Assembly: GCF_003063355.1 (NCBI RefSeq)
Contig: NZ_NESH01000001.1
Coordinates: forward strand, 434,001 to 498,000
Direction of reading: 5' to 3'
DNA length: 64,000 nucleotides
Source of the DNA: Limnohabitans sp. Bal53
GTDB lineage: Bacteria > Pseudomonadota > Gammaproteobacteria > Burkholderiales > Burkholderiaceae_C
In this document: positions 44,152-53,369 of the stretch, piece after piece
Position numbering within the stretch: position 1 is the stretch's first letter
Layout of the letters: each line of letters opens with the position of its first letter
Notes under the pieces: model-generated
Database searches by the model: none
Seen by the model: only the letters and a program-made list of their open reading frames with translations
Told to the model about the DNA's origin: nothing
Translations under genes and position numbers: made by a program

Positions 44152-45318
44152 ATGTTTCTAGAACTGCGCCAACTCGACATCCAATACCCCGGCAGCACCA
44201 CACCAGCCGTGCAGCGGGTGAACTTGGGCCTGCGCTCGGGTGACATTGGCGTGCTGATCGGCCCATCCGGTTGCGGCAAGACCACCTTACTGCGCGCGGT
44301 GGCAGGTCTGGAGCCGCTGTCGGGCGGGCAAATTTTGCTGTCCAACCGGGTCGTCAGTGAAAAAGGCCACACCGAACCGGCCGAGCGCCGACGCATTGGG
44401 ATGGTGTTTCAGGACTACGCACTGTTTCCGCACATGGACGTGGGCCGCAACGTGGGCTTTGGGCTGGAACACCTGTCCAAAGCCGAACGCCAAAAACGGG
44501 TGACCGAGGTGCTGGAGCTGGTCGGGCTGGCCGGCTCGGACAAACGCTTCCCGCACGAACTCTCGGGCGGCCAGCAGCAACGCGTGGCCTTGGCCCGTGC
44601 GCTGGCGCCTAAACCCGACTTGCTGCTGCTCGATGAGCCGTTTTCCAACCTGGACATCGACCTGCGCGAGCGACTTGCGCACGAGGTGCGCAACATCCTC
44701 AAAGCCGCCCAGGCCACCGCGCTGCTGGTCACACACGACCAGCTCGAAGCCTTTGCGATTGGGGACGTGATCGGCGTGATGAACGAAGGCCAGTTGCACC
44801 AGTGGGACGACGCCTACAGCCTCTACCACCGCCCAGCCACCCGCTTTGTGGCCGACTTCATTGGCCACGGCGTCTTCACGCCCGCCACGCTGCGCGAGGT
44901 GGACGGGCACATTCTGGTCAGCACCCCGGTGGGCGAGCTGCGCGATGTGGCCGAATGCCCCCTGCCCTGCGCTTTTGAGGGCGGCGAGTGCGACGTGTTG
45001 CTGCGGGCCGACGACATCGTGCACGACGACGATGCCCCAGTGAAGGCTGAAATCATCCGAAAGGCTTTTCGCGGCTCGGAATTTCTCTACACACTGCGCC
45101 TGGCCAGCGGCGATCTGCTGATGGCCCATGTGCCCAGCCACCACGACCACAAGCTGGGCGAATGGATCGGTATCCGGGCCGAAGTGGACCATGTGGTCAC
45201 GTTCAACCGCGCTTGCCCCGTGAACGACCGCGACCTTTGCCAGATGCCCTGCGCCAAAGCAGATGCCTGTGAGCATACGGACCCCAAGTACCAAACGATC
45301 AAATTCACGTCGTTGTAA
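44152..45318 (+). CDS. fbpC: Iron(III) ABC transporter ATPase (FbpC type) with cysteine-rich tail
   Basis: 388 residues. Walker A GPSGCGKTTLLRAVAG, the signature LSGGQQQRVALARAL, Walker B LLLLDEPFSNLDIDLRERLA and the switch histidine in LLVTHDQ are present, followed by a TOBE-type regulatory domain. After the natural end of that domain (near residue 350) come about 37 extra residues with Cys-x7-Cys-x3-Cys-x5-Cys, which could bind iron, Fe-S or zinc. It powers the FbpB permease encoded divergently. Confidence 0.9.
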   Translation: MFLELRQLDIQYPGSTTPAVQRVNLGLRSGDIGVLIGPSGCGKTTLLRAVAGLEPLSGGQILLSNRVVSEKGHTEPAERRRIGMVFQDYALFPHMDVGRNVGFGLEHLSKAERQKRVTEVLELVGLAGSDKRFPHELSGGQQQRVALARALAPKPDLLLLDEPFSNLDIDLRERLAHEVRNILKAAQATALLVTHDQLEAFAIGDVIGVMNEGQLHQWDDAYSLYHRPATRFVADFIGHGVFTPATLREVDGHILVSTPVGELRDVAECPLPCAFEGGECDVLLRADDIVHDDDAPVKAEIIRKAFRGSEFLYTLRLASGDLLMAHVPSHHDHKLGEWIGIRAEVDHVVTFNRACPVNDRDLCQMPCAKADACEHTDPKYQTIKFTSL

Positions 45319-45904
45319 ATTTTGATAGCGGCGACCTTGTCACAAGCTCAGGGTCTGTTGCTGACCCCATCCCTTCAACAGCCATGCAGCAGCCTGACGG
45401 CTCTTTCCATTTGATGTTTTTATGAATTTCAACATTTTTTAAAAGTTATTTGCAATATTTCTATAAATACATAAAATATGTCGAGTTTCTTGCAAAATTT
45501 TCTTATTAATGTTTTCAGAATCTTTTAACCGCAACGCAAACGCCTTAACACCAGACGCTGGTGAGCGAAGCAGCTTCTTCAATTTCAAACAGGTGGTGTT
45601 GTCCTCGCCCAAGCTCACCCCTGCTAACACATTATTTGGGCCACAAGATCGACTGGTCATCAAGACCAGGTCTGTCTTGGCCATCCGCCCATGCAGGCCC
45701 CGGGTACAAGCCAGTTGCCTTGAAAAATTGCTGCGTCAAGCCACGAAGCCATAAATTTCGGCCTGGAGCCGACAAGCCAGCACTCCTGATATGGCGCAAT
45801 TGATACGCTGGCTTAGGCCTAGAGTGGCCTGGCTGCTGGCGCTTCTGGGCCATGGGCATGGATGAAGGACCGGTACAGCCCCTATCAGGACACCAAAGAG
45901 CGAC
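45319..45904. other. 586-base stretch without a supported gene
   Basis: Between fbpC and the acyltransferase gene no frame shows a recognised protein. Bases 45410-45530 are distinctly AT-rich, including an A/T block after TTGATGTTTTTATG, and the remainder has average composition. An 81-codon frame on the minus strand (45439-45684) has no ribosome-binding site and no family resemblance. Confidence 0.5.
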
Positions 45905-46645
45905 TCAAGCCGCATCCCTCAAAGTCATGATGTCCTGGCGCAGGTCCTGCGCCCAAGCACGGCGATCCCGGCCGTTGGCGACTTGGGGCTCGCCAAAGTG
46001 AACCACCGCCTCGATGCGGCTGGATTTCAGGGTCCGCCACATGGACCCAATGAGGGTGTCGTCACCGATGTAACAAGGCGCAAAGCTGAGTTCACCCGTT
46101 TGGGCGTCGGTGAATTTCAGCGACATGGGCTGCACCGGGGCCTCGGCCTGGATGGCGGCCTGGATCAGGTTGGCGTGAAAGGGCAGCAACTCGCGCCCAT
46201 CACTGGTCGTGCCTTCCGGAAACACCGCCACCACATCGCCATTGCGCATGGCATCGGCCATGTCATGGACCATGCGCAGCGCGTCTTTGCGGCTGGTGCG
46301 CTCGATGTAGAGCGTGCCTGCGCCCGTGGCCAGCATGCCCACCAGCGGCCAGTCACGGATATCGGATTTGGAGACGAAACGGCAGTGCCTGGCCGCGTGA
46401 ATGACCAGAATGTCGAGCCAGGAGATGTGGTTGGCGACCATGAGCGCCGGACCATTGGCCACCGGCTGGCCCAGTACCCGCAAATGAACACCCCACAACG
46501 CCAGAAACTGCAGCGCCCAAGCTTGCACCCGCATCTCGCGCTGCTCGGGCGTGAGTTGGGGAAAGCGCGCATAAATCGTCCACATGCCCACCAGCACGTG
46601 CCACAAGCCGCGCAAAAATTTCCAGAGGGCTTTTAGAGAGCGCAT
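45905..46645 (-). CDS. Lysophospholipid acyltransferase (PlsC family)
   Basis: About 246 residues. The acyltransferase motifs are NHISWLDILV (HX4D variant), GTLYIERTSR and VFPEGTTSDG, with an N-terminal hydrophobic segment. It likely makes phosphatidic acid from 1-acylglycerol-3-phosphate, or acts as an OlsA-like second acyltransferase. The start at 46645 is chosen by fold length; the frame is open far upstream only because it overlaps pyrC'. It lies downstream of the pyrimidine genes on the same strand. Confidence 0.85.
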   Translation of the reverse strand: MRSLKALWKFLRGLWHVLVGMWTIYARFPQLTPEQREMRVQAWALQFLALWGVHLRVLGQPVANGPALMVANHISWLDILVIHAARHCRFVSKSDIRDWPLVGMLATGAGTLYIERTSRKDALRMVHDMADAMRNGDVVAVFPEGTTSDGRELLPFHANLIQAAIQAEAPVQPMSLKFTDAQTGELSFAPCYIGDDTLIGSMWRTLKSSRIEAVVHFGEPQVANGRDRRAWAQDLRQDIMTLRDAA

Positions 46646-46772
46646 ACCGCTGCTGCGCCATGATGAGCCGCATTGACACCTTGCCCTGTACGGCAATGGC
46701 CAGTGCCCCATCGCGCCCCGCATCGCCCACAGAGGTGGGCTCCTACGTAGACTGGCATCTCGTGGGTTTTGC

Positions 46773-48068
46773 TCATTGCGCCTCGAAAGCCACTTGCCCG
46801 CCCACCACCGTGGCCAGCACGCGGCCGGGCAACTCGTAACCAGAAAACGGCGTGCTCTTGCCTTGGCTGCGCAATGCGGCGTCGCGCACCAACCAATGGC
46901 CTTCGGTGGACAGCACGCACACATCGGCCACACCACCCACAGCCAGATGACCGATCGAGTCTTGCAGGCTGCCCAGGGTTCTGCCCAGCACGCGAGAGGG
47001 GTCGGCGGTGATGCGCGAGAGCACTTGCGGCACGGGCAGACCGGCCTCTTGTCCCCACTTGAGGGCCAGGCTCCACAGCAGCTCCATGCCCGTGGCGCCG
47101 GGTTCGGCTTCGGCAAACGGCAAGTCTTTGGCGTCGGCATCGACCGGGGTGTGGTCGGACACCAGCACGTCCAGCGTGCCATCGGCCAGGCCCGCACGCA
47201 GCGCATCGCGGTCGCGCTGCTGGCGCAGCACCGGCGTCAGACGCGCACGGCTGTCAAAGTAGCCCATGTCGGCGTCGGTCAGGTGCAGCGAGTTGATGCT
47301 CACATCTGCGGTGATGGGCAGGCCCTCGGCCTTGGCCTGGCGGATCAGCTCCACCCCGGCGGCGCTGCTGATGCGGCACAGGTGCACGCGGGCCCGGGTG
47401 CTGCGCACCAGCTCAAAAATCGTGTGCAAGGCGATGGTTTCGGCCGACACCGGCACACCCGACAGGCCCATGCGCGTGGCCAGTGCCCCACTGGCGGCCA
47501 CACCTTTGCCCAGATAAAAGTCTTGCGGACGCAGCCAGACAGCAAAGCCAAACGTGCTGGCGTATTGCAAAGCACGCTGCACCACCTGGGTGTTGGCCAG
47601 CGCCACTTCGGCCTGGCTAAAGCCCACGCAACCGGCTGCCGTCAACTGCCCCATTTCGGTCAGCACATCGCCTTTCAGGCCCACGGTCAGTGCGCCCAGC
47701 GGCAGCACGCGGGCTTGGTGCAGTTTTTCGGCGCGGTAACGCAGCATCTCGACCAGACCGGGTTCGTCCAGCACCGGCTCGGTGTCGGGCGGGCAAACCA
47801 GGCTGGTCACGCCACCGGCCACGGCGGCGGCCATTTCGCTCTCCAGCATGCCGGCGTGTTCTTGGCCGGGCTCGCGCAGGCGCGCTGCCAAATCGACCAA
47901 GCCCGGGGCCACGATGCAGCCTTGGGCATCGATCACGCGATCAGGGCCGAAGTCGGCAGGCGCTTGGCCCAGCGCCACGATGCGCCCCCCAGCCATCGCC
48001 AGATCGGCAATTTGGTCAAAGCCGCTGGCGGGGTCGATCACGTGGCCGTTTTGGATGAGAAGTTTCAT
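46773..48068 (-). CDS. pyrC': Dihydroorotase-like PyrC' (non-catalytic ATCase partner)
   Basis: 431 residues of the class I dihydroorotase fold. The zinc-binding HxH of active enzymes (DxHxHxREPG) is replaced by DLAARLREPG, and the later histidine ligand in the xHHLLLT block is replaced (VSINSLHLT); only SDHTP is kept. It therefore should not bind the metal pair and matches PyrC'/PyrX pseudo-dihydroorotases, which in Pseudomonas are needed to assemble the PyrB dodecamer. It starts 24 bases after pyrB. An active dihydroorotase must be encoded elsewhere. Confidence 0.88.
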   Translation of the reverse strand: MKLLIQNGHVIDPASGFDQIADLAMAGGRIVALGQAPADFGPDRVIDAQGCIVAPGLVDLAARLREPGQEHAGMLESEMAAAVAGGVTSLVCPPDTEPVLDEPGLVEMLRYRAEKLHQARVLPLGALTVGLKGDVLTEMGQLTAAGCVGFSQAEVALANTQVVQRALQYASTFGFAVWLRPQDFYLGKGVAASGALATRMGLSGVPVSAETIALHTIFELVRSTRARVHLCRISSAAGVELIRQAKAEGLPITADVSINSLHLTDADMGYFDSRARLTPVLRQQRDRDALRAGLADGTLDVLVSDHTPVDADAKDLPFAEAEPGATGMELLWSLALKWGQEAGLPVPQVLSRITADPSRVLGRTLGSLQDSIGHLAVGGVADVCVLSTEGHWLVRDAALRSQGKSTPFSGYELPGRVLATVVGGQVAFEAQ

Positions 48069-48092
48069 CTGGTTTTCCTTGTCCGCTGGTGT

Positions 48093-49058
48093 TTACGCGA
48101 CGTTGCCCGCGACGATGCTCATGACGGCCATGCGCACGGCGATGCCGAAGGTCACCTGCGGCAGGATCACGCTTTGCTGGCCGTCGACCACGGCGGAATC
48201 GATCTCCACGCCCCGATTGATCGGGCCGGGGTGCATGACGATGGCGTCGGGCTTGGCCAGTTGCAGTTTTTCGGGGGTGAGGCCAAAGCTCTCGAAATAC
48301 TCCTGGCTAGAAGGCAGCAGCGCGCCGCTCATTCGCTCGTTTTGCAGGCGCAGCATGATCACCACGTCGCAGCCCTTGATGCCTTCTTCCAGGTTGTTGA
48401 ACACGCGCACGCCCATCTGCGCCATGTCGGCGGGCACCAGGGTTTTGGGGCCGACCACACGCACTTCGGCGCAGCCCAATGTGGTGAGCGCGTGGATGTC
48501 AGACCGCGCCACGCGCGAGTGCAACACATCGCCCACGATGGCCACGGTGAGGTTGGTGAAGTCTTTTTTGTAGTGCCGGATGGTGTACATGTCCAGCAAG
48601 CCCTGGGTGGGGTGCGCATGGCGACCATCTCCTGCGTTGACCACATGCACATGGGGCGCGACGTGTTGGGCAATCAAATAGGGGGCGCCCGATTCGCTGT
48701 GGCGCACCACGAAGATGTCGGCGGCCATGGCGCTCAGGTTGGCAATGGTGTCGAGCAAGGACTCGCCTTTGCTGGCCGAAGAGCGCGCAATGTCGAGTGT
48801 GTACACATCTGCCGACAGGCGGGTCGCTGCGATGTCAAAGGTGGTGCGGGTGCGGGTGCTGTTTTCAAAAAACAGGTTGAACACGCTTTTGCCGCGCAAA
48901 AGGGGCACCTTTTTCACTTCGCGGTCGCTCACGCTGACGAAGCTGGCCGCCGTGTCCAGGATGTGGGTCAGGATGTCCTTGGACAGGCCTTCGGTGGAGA
49001 GCAGGTGGATCAGCTCGCCGTTTTTGTTGAGTTGGGGGTTGTTGCGTTTGTAAAGCAT
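48093..49058 (-). CDS. pyrB: Aspartate carbamoyltransferase catalytic subunit
   Basis: 321 residues. The carbamoyl-phosphate loop [12 protein letters not shown] is at residues 63-74, with [14 protein letters not shown], the LRLQNERM loop and [13 protein letters not shown] in the correct order. It condenses carbamoyl phosphate and aspartate, the committed step of pyrimidine synthesis. It lies between pyrR (16 bases upstream) and pyrC', so regulation and the enzyme complex are encoded together. No pyrI regulatory subunit is present. Confidence 0.96.
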   Translation of the reverse strand: MLYKRNNPQLNKNGELIHLLSTEGLSKDILTHILDTAASFVSVSDREVKKVPLLRGKSVFNLFFENSTRTRTTFDIAATRLSADVYTLDIARSSASKGESLLDTIANLSAMAADIFVVRHSESGAPYLIAQHVAPHVHVVNAGDGRHAHPTQGLLDMYTIRHYKKDFTNLTVAIVGDVLHSRVARSDIHALTTLGCAEVRVVGPKTLVPADMAQMGVRVFNNLEEGIKGCDVVIMLRLQNERMSGALLPSSQEYFESFGLTPEKLQLAKPDAIVMHPGPINRGVEIDSAVVDGQQSVILPQVTFGIAVRMAVMSIVAGNVA

Positions 49059-49074
49059 GGTGTCCTTGTCGGGT

Positions 49075-49575
49075 TCAGGCCTTGTTCTTCACTTCAAAAC
49101 TGAATGCGCCAGCCGGGTCGCGGGCCAGCGCCAGCGATTGGGTCTCGGGCAGGGCCACGCGGGCCGCGGCAAAGTCGGCTTGCACCGGCAGTTGGCGGCC
49201 ACCCCGGTCCACCAGCACCGCCAGCTGCACCCGGGAGGGGCGACCATAGTCAAAGATTTCGTTGAGCACGGCGCGAATGGTGCGCCCTGTGTAGAGCACA
49301 TCGTCGAGCACCAGAATGTCGGCGCCATCGACCTCAAAAGGCAGGTGGGTCTGCCCGCCCGCCGACAAGCCGCGCTGGGCAAAGTCGTCCCGGTGCATGA
49401 CCGAAGACACCTGGCCCGACTCGCCGCTCAGGCCCAGGTCGCGCTGCAGCCGCTCGGCCAGCCAGGCGCCGCCCGAGGTGATGCCCACCAGGCGGGTGTT
49501 GGCCGTGCACAGGCTGCGCACACCGCGCAGCAACTCCAGGTACAGGGCCTCGGCGTTCAGGGCCAGTGCGCTCAT
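49075..49575 (-). CDS. pyrR: PyrR-type bifunctional regulator/uracil phosphoribosyltransferase
   Basis: 166 residues with the phosphoribosyltransferase motif [18 protein letters not shown] and the PyrR-like [13 protein letters not shown] and [13 protein letters not shown] blocks. PyrR senses UMP/PRPP and in Gram-positives controls pyr attenuation; in proteobacteria the mechanism is less clear. AAGGAG lies 8 bases before the ATG at 49575, and the start overlaps the ruvX stop by 4 bases. Confidence 0.88.
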   Translation of the reverse strand: MSALALNAEALYLELLRGVRSLCTANTRLVGITSGGAWLAERLQRDLGLSGESGQVSSVMHRDDFAQRGLSAGGQTHLPFEVDGADILVLDDVLYTGRTIRAVLNEIFDYGRPSRVQLAVLVDRGGRQLPVQADFAAARVALPETQSLALARDPAGAFSFEVKNKA

Positions 49576-49988
49576 GGGATGCTCCTTAAAAATTGGTCCA
49601 GGATGATCGCCGCCGCCGCCGCATCGGCGTCTTTGGCCCCATAAGAATGGGCTTCGGTGGTGGTGTAGCGCTCGTCCACCTCGTACACCACCAAGCCAAA
49701 CCTGCCGCGCAATTGGCGACCGAACTTGCGGGCGCGCAAGGTGTTTTCGTGTTCGCCGCCATCGGGGTGGGTGGGCACCCCGATCACCAGCGCGTCGGGC
49801 TGCCATTCCTTGATGCGTTTGGCAATGTGCTCAAACCGGGCATCGCCCTCTGCGGCGATGGTGCCTTGCGGGGTGGCCGACTTCATCAGGCGGTTGCCTA
49901 CAGCCACGCCAGTGCGCTTGAGACCGTAGTCAAAGGCCAGAAAACTCTGGTGGTTGGCGGGAACGGTGTTCTCGGGGGCGCTGCTCAT
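49572..49988 (-). CDS. ruvX: Holliday junction resolvase-like RuvX/YqgF
   Basis: 138 residues of the RNase H-like YqgF fold: FLAFDYGLKRTGVAVGN with the first catalytic Asp, LVIGVPTHPDGGEHENTL, VYEVDERYTTTEA and a C-terminal DADAAAAAIILDQFL carrying the last acidic residues. It processes the 5' end of pre-16S rRNA or resolves DNA junctions. It overlaps yqgE and pyrR by 4 bases each, showing tight coupling. Confidence 0.92.
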   Translation of the reverse strand: MSSAPENTVPANHQSFLAFDYGLKRTGVAVGNRLMKSATPQGTIAAEGDARFEHIAKRIKEWQPDALVIGVPTHPDGGEHENTLRARKFGRQLRGRFGLVVYEVDERYTTTEAHSYGAKDADAAAAAIILDQFLRSIP

Positions 49989-50596
49989 GCGTGCCCCGCG
50001 TCTGGCGAGAGCATCCAGCTTTTGAGACCCAGCAGGTCCAGGGCGCGGTCGTAGCGCTCGGCCATGGGCACCTCAAAAATCACATCGGCCGAGGCGGGCA
50101 CGGTGAGCCAGGTGTTTTCGCCCAGCTCGGATTCGAGCTGACCTTCGCCCCAGGACGAATACCCCAGCGTGACCAACACGCGGCGCGGGCCAGCGCCAGA
50201 AGACAGGGCTTCAAGCACGTCGCGCGAAGTGGTCATCTCCAGCCCACCCGGCACGGTGAGGGTGGAGGCGTAGACCGAGCCTTCTTGTTCGGGTTTGTTC
50301 ATGCGCAGCGGATCTTGCAAGGGGTCGTGCAAGACAAAGCCGCGCTCGGTTTGCACCGGGCCGCCGTGGCCCACCGGGTTTTGCATCAGATCTTCACGGC
50401 GCAGGGGCAACTCCACCTTGTCAAACAAGAGGCGCATGCTGATGTCAGAGGGTTTGTTGATGATCAGGCCCATGGCCCCGCGCGCGCTGTGCTCGCACAT
50501 GTAGATGACGCTGCGGGCAAATGTCTCATCCTCCAACCCGGGCATGGCGATCAGGAAATGATGCTTGAGGTCAATGGAGGCAGAATCGGCGGTCAT
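49985..50596 (-). CDS. yqgE: YqgE/AlgH family protein (DUF179)
   Basis: 203 residues. LKHHFLIAMPGLEDETFARS, GAMGLIINKP and VLVTLGYSSWGEGQLESEL are signatures of the YqgE/AlgH family, whose function remains unsettled. It is the first gene of the yqgE-ruvX-pyrR-pyrB-pyrC' cluster, a conserved order in many beta- and gammaproteobacteria. It is divergent from the photolyase gene with 74 bases between the start codons. Confidence 0.92.
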   Translation of the reverse strand: MTADSASIDLKHHFLIAMPGLEDETFARSVIYMCEHSARGAMGLIINKPSDISMRLLFDKVELPLRREDLMQNPVGHGGPVQTERGFVLHDPLQDPLRMNKPEQEGSVYASTLTVPGGLEMTTSRDVLEALSSGAGPRRVLVTLGYSSWGEGQLESELGENTWLTVPASADVIFEVPMAERYDRALDLLGLKSWMLSPDAGHA

Positions 50597-50670
50597 GCAC
50601 CGATTTTAGCGGCCCCGTTTCTGCGAACGGGACCACAGGTGCATTGTTTGACTCAAACCGGCATACCCCG

Positions 50671-52146
50671 ATGGAAACCCCTTTTTCTTGTGGCCTGGTC
50701 TGGCTGCGGCGCGACCTGCGCGTGAGTGACCACGCCGCTCTGCACCAGGCCCTGAAGCACTGCCAGCGGGTGCATGTGGTGTTTGTGTTCGACACCGAAA
50801 TTTTGGACGCCTTGCCCCGCGCCGACCGCCGGGTCGAGTTCATCCGCGAGTCGCTGGTCGAGGTCGATGCCCGTTTGCGCGAACTCTCACGCCACCCCCA
50901 AGCCGGCCTGATCGTGCGCCACGGCGTGGCCAAAGACAAAATTGTCAAACTGGCCCAGCACCTGCAGGCGCAGGTGGTGTTTGCCAACCACGACGACGAG
51001 CCGCTGGCGCTGGCCCGTGACATCCAGGTGCGCGGCCACTTGGCCGACCACGGCATCGTGCTGCACACTTTCAGGGACCATGTGGTGTTTGAGCGCAACG
51101 AGGTGCTGACCCAGATGGCCAAGCCCTTCAGCGTGTTCACGCCCTACAAAAACGCCTGGCTGAAAAAAATCACGCAGGAGGACCTGCAGGCTTTCGATGT
51201 GGCCCCGCTGGTCCAACGTCTGGCCCCCCGCCCCGACGATCTGGCGCATCCGGTGCCCAGCCTGGCCGACATCGGCTTTGAGCCCACCAACCTAAAGGCC
51301 CTGAAAATCCCCACCGGCGAGTCGGGCGCGCAGGCCTTGCTGCAAGACTTTTTGACCCGCATTGACCAGTACGAAGACACACGCAACTTCCCCGCTGTCA
51401 AAGGCCCCAGTTATTTGAGTGTGCATTTGCGCTTTGGCACGGTGTCGATTCGCCAGCTGGCCCGCGAGGCGCACCCGCGCATGTTGGCCGGCAGCGTGGG
51501 GGCCAGCGTGTGGCTGTCGGAGCTGATTTGGCGCGACTTTTATGTGCAGGTGCTGCACAACTTTGCCCATGTGGGGCGCGGCCAAAGCTTCAAGCCCGAG
51601 TACGACGCGATTGAATGGGAGCAAGGCCCACACGCCCACAAGCTGTTTGACGCCTGGTGCGAGGCGCGCACCGGCTACCCGCTGGTGGACGCGGCCATGC
51701 GCCAGATCAACCAGACGGGCTACATGCACAACCGCCTGCGCATGGTGGTGGCGAGCTTTTTGGTCAAGGATTTGGGTATCGACTGGCGCTGGGGGGAAAA
51801 GTACTTCGCCACCCACCTGAACGACTTTGACCTGTCGGCCAACAACGGCGGCTGGCAATGGGCCAGCTCCAGCGGATGTGACGCGCAGCCCTACTTTCGC
51901 ATCTTCAACCCGATCAGCCAAAGCGAAAAGTTCGACCCCGAGGGCAAGTTCATCCGCCGCTATGTGCCGGAATTGGCCGACTTGCCGACGGCCGCATTGC
52001 ACGCGCCGTGGCTGGCCAAACCCATGGAATTGCAAGCGGCGGGGGTGGTGATTGGTAAAAACTACCCGGCCCCCATCGTGGACCACGCCCAAGCCCGAGA
52101 GAAAACGCTGGCCCGCTATGCGGTGGTCAAGAAAAAAGCAGACTGA
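50671..52146 (+). CDS. phr: Deoxyribodipyrimidine photolyase
   Basis: 491 residues. The N-terminal antenna domain begins LVWLRRDLRVSDHAAL, and the C-terminal FAD domain has SVWLSELIWRDFY, TGYPLVDAAMRQ, MHNRLRMVVASFLVKDL and DFDLSANNGGWQWASSSGCD, the hallmark of class I CPD photolyases. It repairs UV dimers using light. The ATG at 50671 is taken over an in-frame TTG at 50644. Its stop codon directly abuts the stop of the convergent rubredoxin gene. Confidence 0.93.
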   Translation: METPFSCGLVWLRRDLRVSDHAALHQALKHCQRVHVVFVFDTEILDALPRADRRVEFIRESLVEVDARLRELSRHPQAGLIVRHGVAKDKIVKLAQHLQAQVVFANHDDEPLALARDIQVRGHLADHGIVLHTFRDHVVFERNEVLTQMAKPFSVFTPYKNAWLKKITQEDLQAFDVAPLVQRLAPRPDDLAHPVPSLADIGFEPTNLKALKIPTGESGAQALLQDFLTRIDQYEDTRNFPAVKGPSYLSVHLRFGTVSIRQLAREAHPRMLAGSVGASVWLSELIWRDFYVQVLHNFAHVGRGQSFKPEYDAIEWEQGPHAHKLFDAWCEARTGYPLVDAAMRQINQTGYMHNRLRMVVASFLVKDLGIDWRWGEKYFATHLNDFDLSANNGGWQWASSSGCDAQPYFRIFNPISQSEKFDPEGKFIRRYVPELADLPTAALHAPWLAKPMELQAAGVVIGKNYPAPIVDHAQAREKTLARYAVVKKKAD

Positions 52147-52317
52147 TCAGATGGCGACCATCTCGAAGTCTTCCTTGCGGGCCGCGCATTCGGGGCAAGT
52201 CCAGTTCATGGGCACATCTTCCCATTTGGTGCCGGGGGCAATGCCGTGCTCGGGGTCACCCGCGGCTTCGTCGTAAATCCAGCCGCAAATCAAGCACATC
52301 CAAGTTTTGTGTTCCAT
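52147..52317 (-). CDS. Rubredoxin
   Basis: A 56-residue protein with both iron knuckles: MCLICGWIYDEAAGDPEHGI near the N terminus and WTCPECAARKEDFEMV near the C terminus, plus the IAPGTKWEDVP middle. It binds one iron by four cysteines and carries single electrons in the cytoplasm. It is divergent from thiD (102 bases between starts), and its stop touches the photolyase stop with no gap. No rubredoxin reductase or oxygenase partner is in the window. Confidence 0.95.
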   Translation of the reverse strand: MEHKTWMCLICGWIYDEAAGDPEHGIAPGTKWEDVPMNWTCPECAARKEDFEMVAI

Positions 52318-52419
52318 CACAGTGTCGCAATCAGAGAGTCGAATAGAATGATTTGATTGTATCGGCCCATTCCATCCATGCCCTGAGCGGCCTGTCTTGG
52401 CCCTGACATTTGACCTTCA

Positions 52420-53361
52420 ATGACCGATCCCAAGCCCGCCATCACCGCCATCGAACAACTTCTGGATGACGAAGAGTCGGCCTCTTTGGCCTGTGTGCTG
52501 TCGTTTAACGCCAACGACCCCAGCGGCGCCGGCGGCTTGGGTTGCGATGCGGTGGCCATGGCTTCGGTCGGTGCGCATTGCATGCCCGTGTGCACAGGCA
52601 CTTATGTGCGTGACACCAGCAGCATCACCGATTTTTACCCCCTCGACGACGAAGCGGTGCACGACCAGGCCCGCGCCGTGGCCGAAGACGTACCGGTTCA
52701 GGTCATCAAAGTGGGCTTTGTCGGCACGCCCGAGAGCCTGGCAGTGATTGCTGAGCTGTCGGACGACTACGACGGCGTGCCGGTTGTGGCCTACATGCCC
52801 AACCTGTCCTGGTGGGAAGACGACAAGATCGACGCTTATCTGGACGCATTCCGTGAATTGCTGTTGCCGCAAACCAGCGTCCTGGTCGGCCACCACAGCA
52901 CGCTGCGCCGCTGGTTGTTGCCCGACTGGAGCGGTGAACGCAACCCCGGGCCCCGGGACATCGCCAAAGCCGCCGCCGAGCTGGGCGTGCCCTACACCCT
53001 GGTGACGGGGATGCCTTTGCCCGAGCAACACATCGACAACGTGCTGGCCTCGCCCGAAACCGTGTTGGCCCACGAAAAGTTTGAACGCATCGAAGCGGTG
53101 TTTGCCGGGGCAGGTGACACGCTCACCGCAGCTTTGGCCGCCTTGCTGGCCACTGGCATGGACCTGCCCGAAGCCACCCGCGAAGCCCTGCATTACTTGG
53201 ACCGGTGCCTGGACGAAGGCTTTCGGCCCGGCATGGGCCAGGTCATCCCTGACCGCCTGTTCTGGGCACTGCCCGAAGGCGAAGAAACCGAAGACGATGG
53301 CCCCGAAGTGCACCCTGGGGCGGATTATTTTGAAGTGCCTTTCAACGAAACCAAACATTGA
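52420..53361 (+). CDS. thiD: Hydroxymethylpyrimidine/phosphomethylpyrimidine kinase
   Basis: 313 residues of the PfkB-like kinase fold. [20 protein letters not shown] replaces the family start (SDSSGGAGIQAD), and the C-terminal anion hole is [20 protein letters not shown] with the catalytic Asp in GAGDT. Family members phosphorylate the thiamin pyrimidine twice. An acidic C-terminal stretch (EGEETEDDG) is extra. hemL follows after 8 bases, so they are co-transcribed. Confidence 0.85.
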   Translation: MTDPKPAITAIEQLLDDEESASLACVLSFNANDPSGAGGLGCDAVAMASVGAHCMPVCTGTYVRDTSSITDFYPLDDEAVHDQARAVAEDVPVQVIKVGFVGTPESLAVIAELSDDYDGVPVVAYMPNLSWWEDDKIDAYLDAFRELLLPQTSVLVGHHSTLRRWLLPDWSGERNPGPRDIAKAAAELGVPYTLVTGMPLPEQHIDNVLASPETVLAHEKFERIEAVFAGAGDTLTAALAALLATGMDLPEATREALHYLDRCLDEGFRPGMGQVIPDRLFWALPEGEETEDDGPEVHPGADYFEVPFNETKH

Positions 53362-53369
53362 GACTCGAC

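Noticed and set aside
45439..45684. 81-codon minus-strand frame in the gap after fbpC
   Set aside because: No start context, no recognised family, and overlapping frames of equal quality on the other strand.
46776..49103. 775-codon plus-strand frame opposite pyrC' and pyrB
   Set aside because: Antisense shadow of two clearly recognised genes.
52318..52419. Thiamin (TPP) riboswitch upstream of thiD
   Set aside because: The 102-base gap is short and shared with the rubredoxin promoter, and the conserved CTGAGA and ACCTGA motifs are not present.
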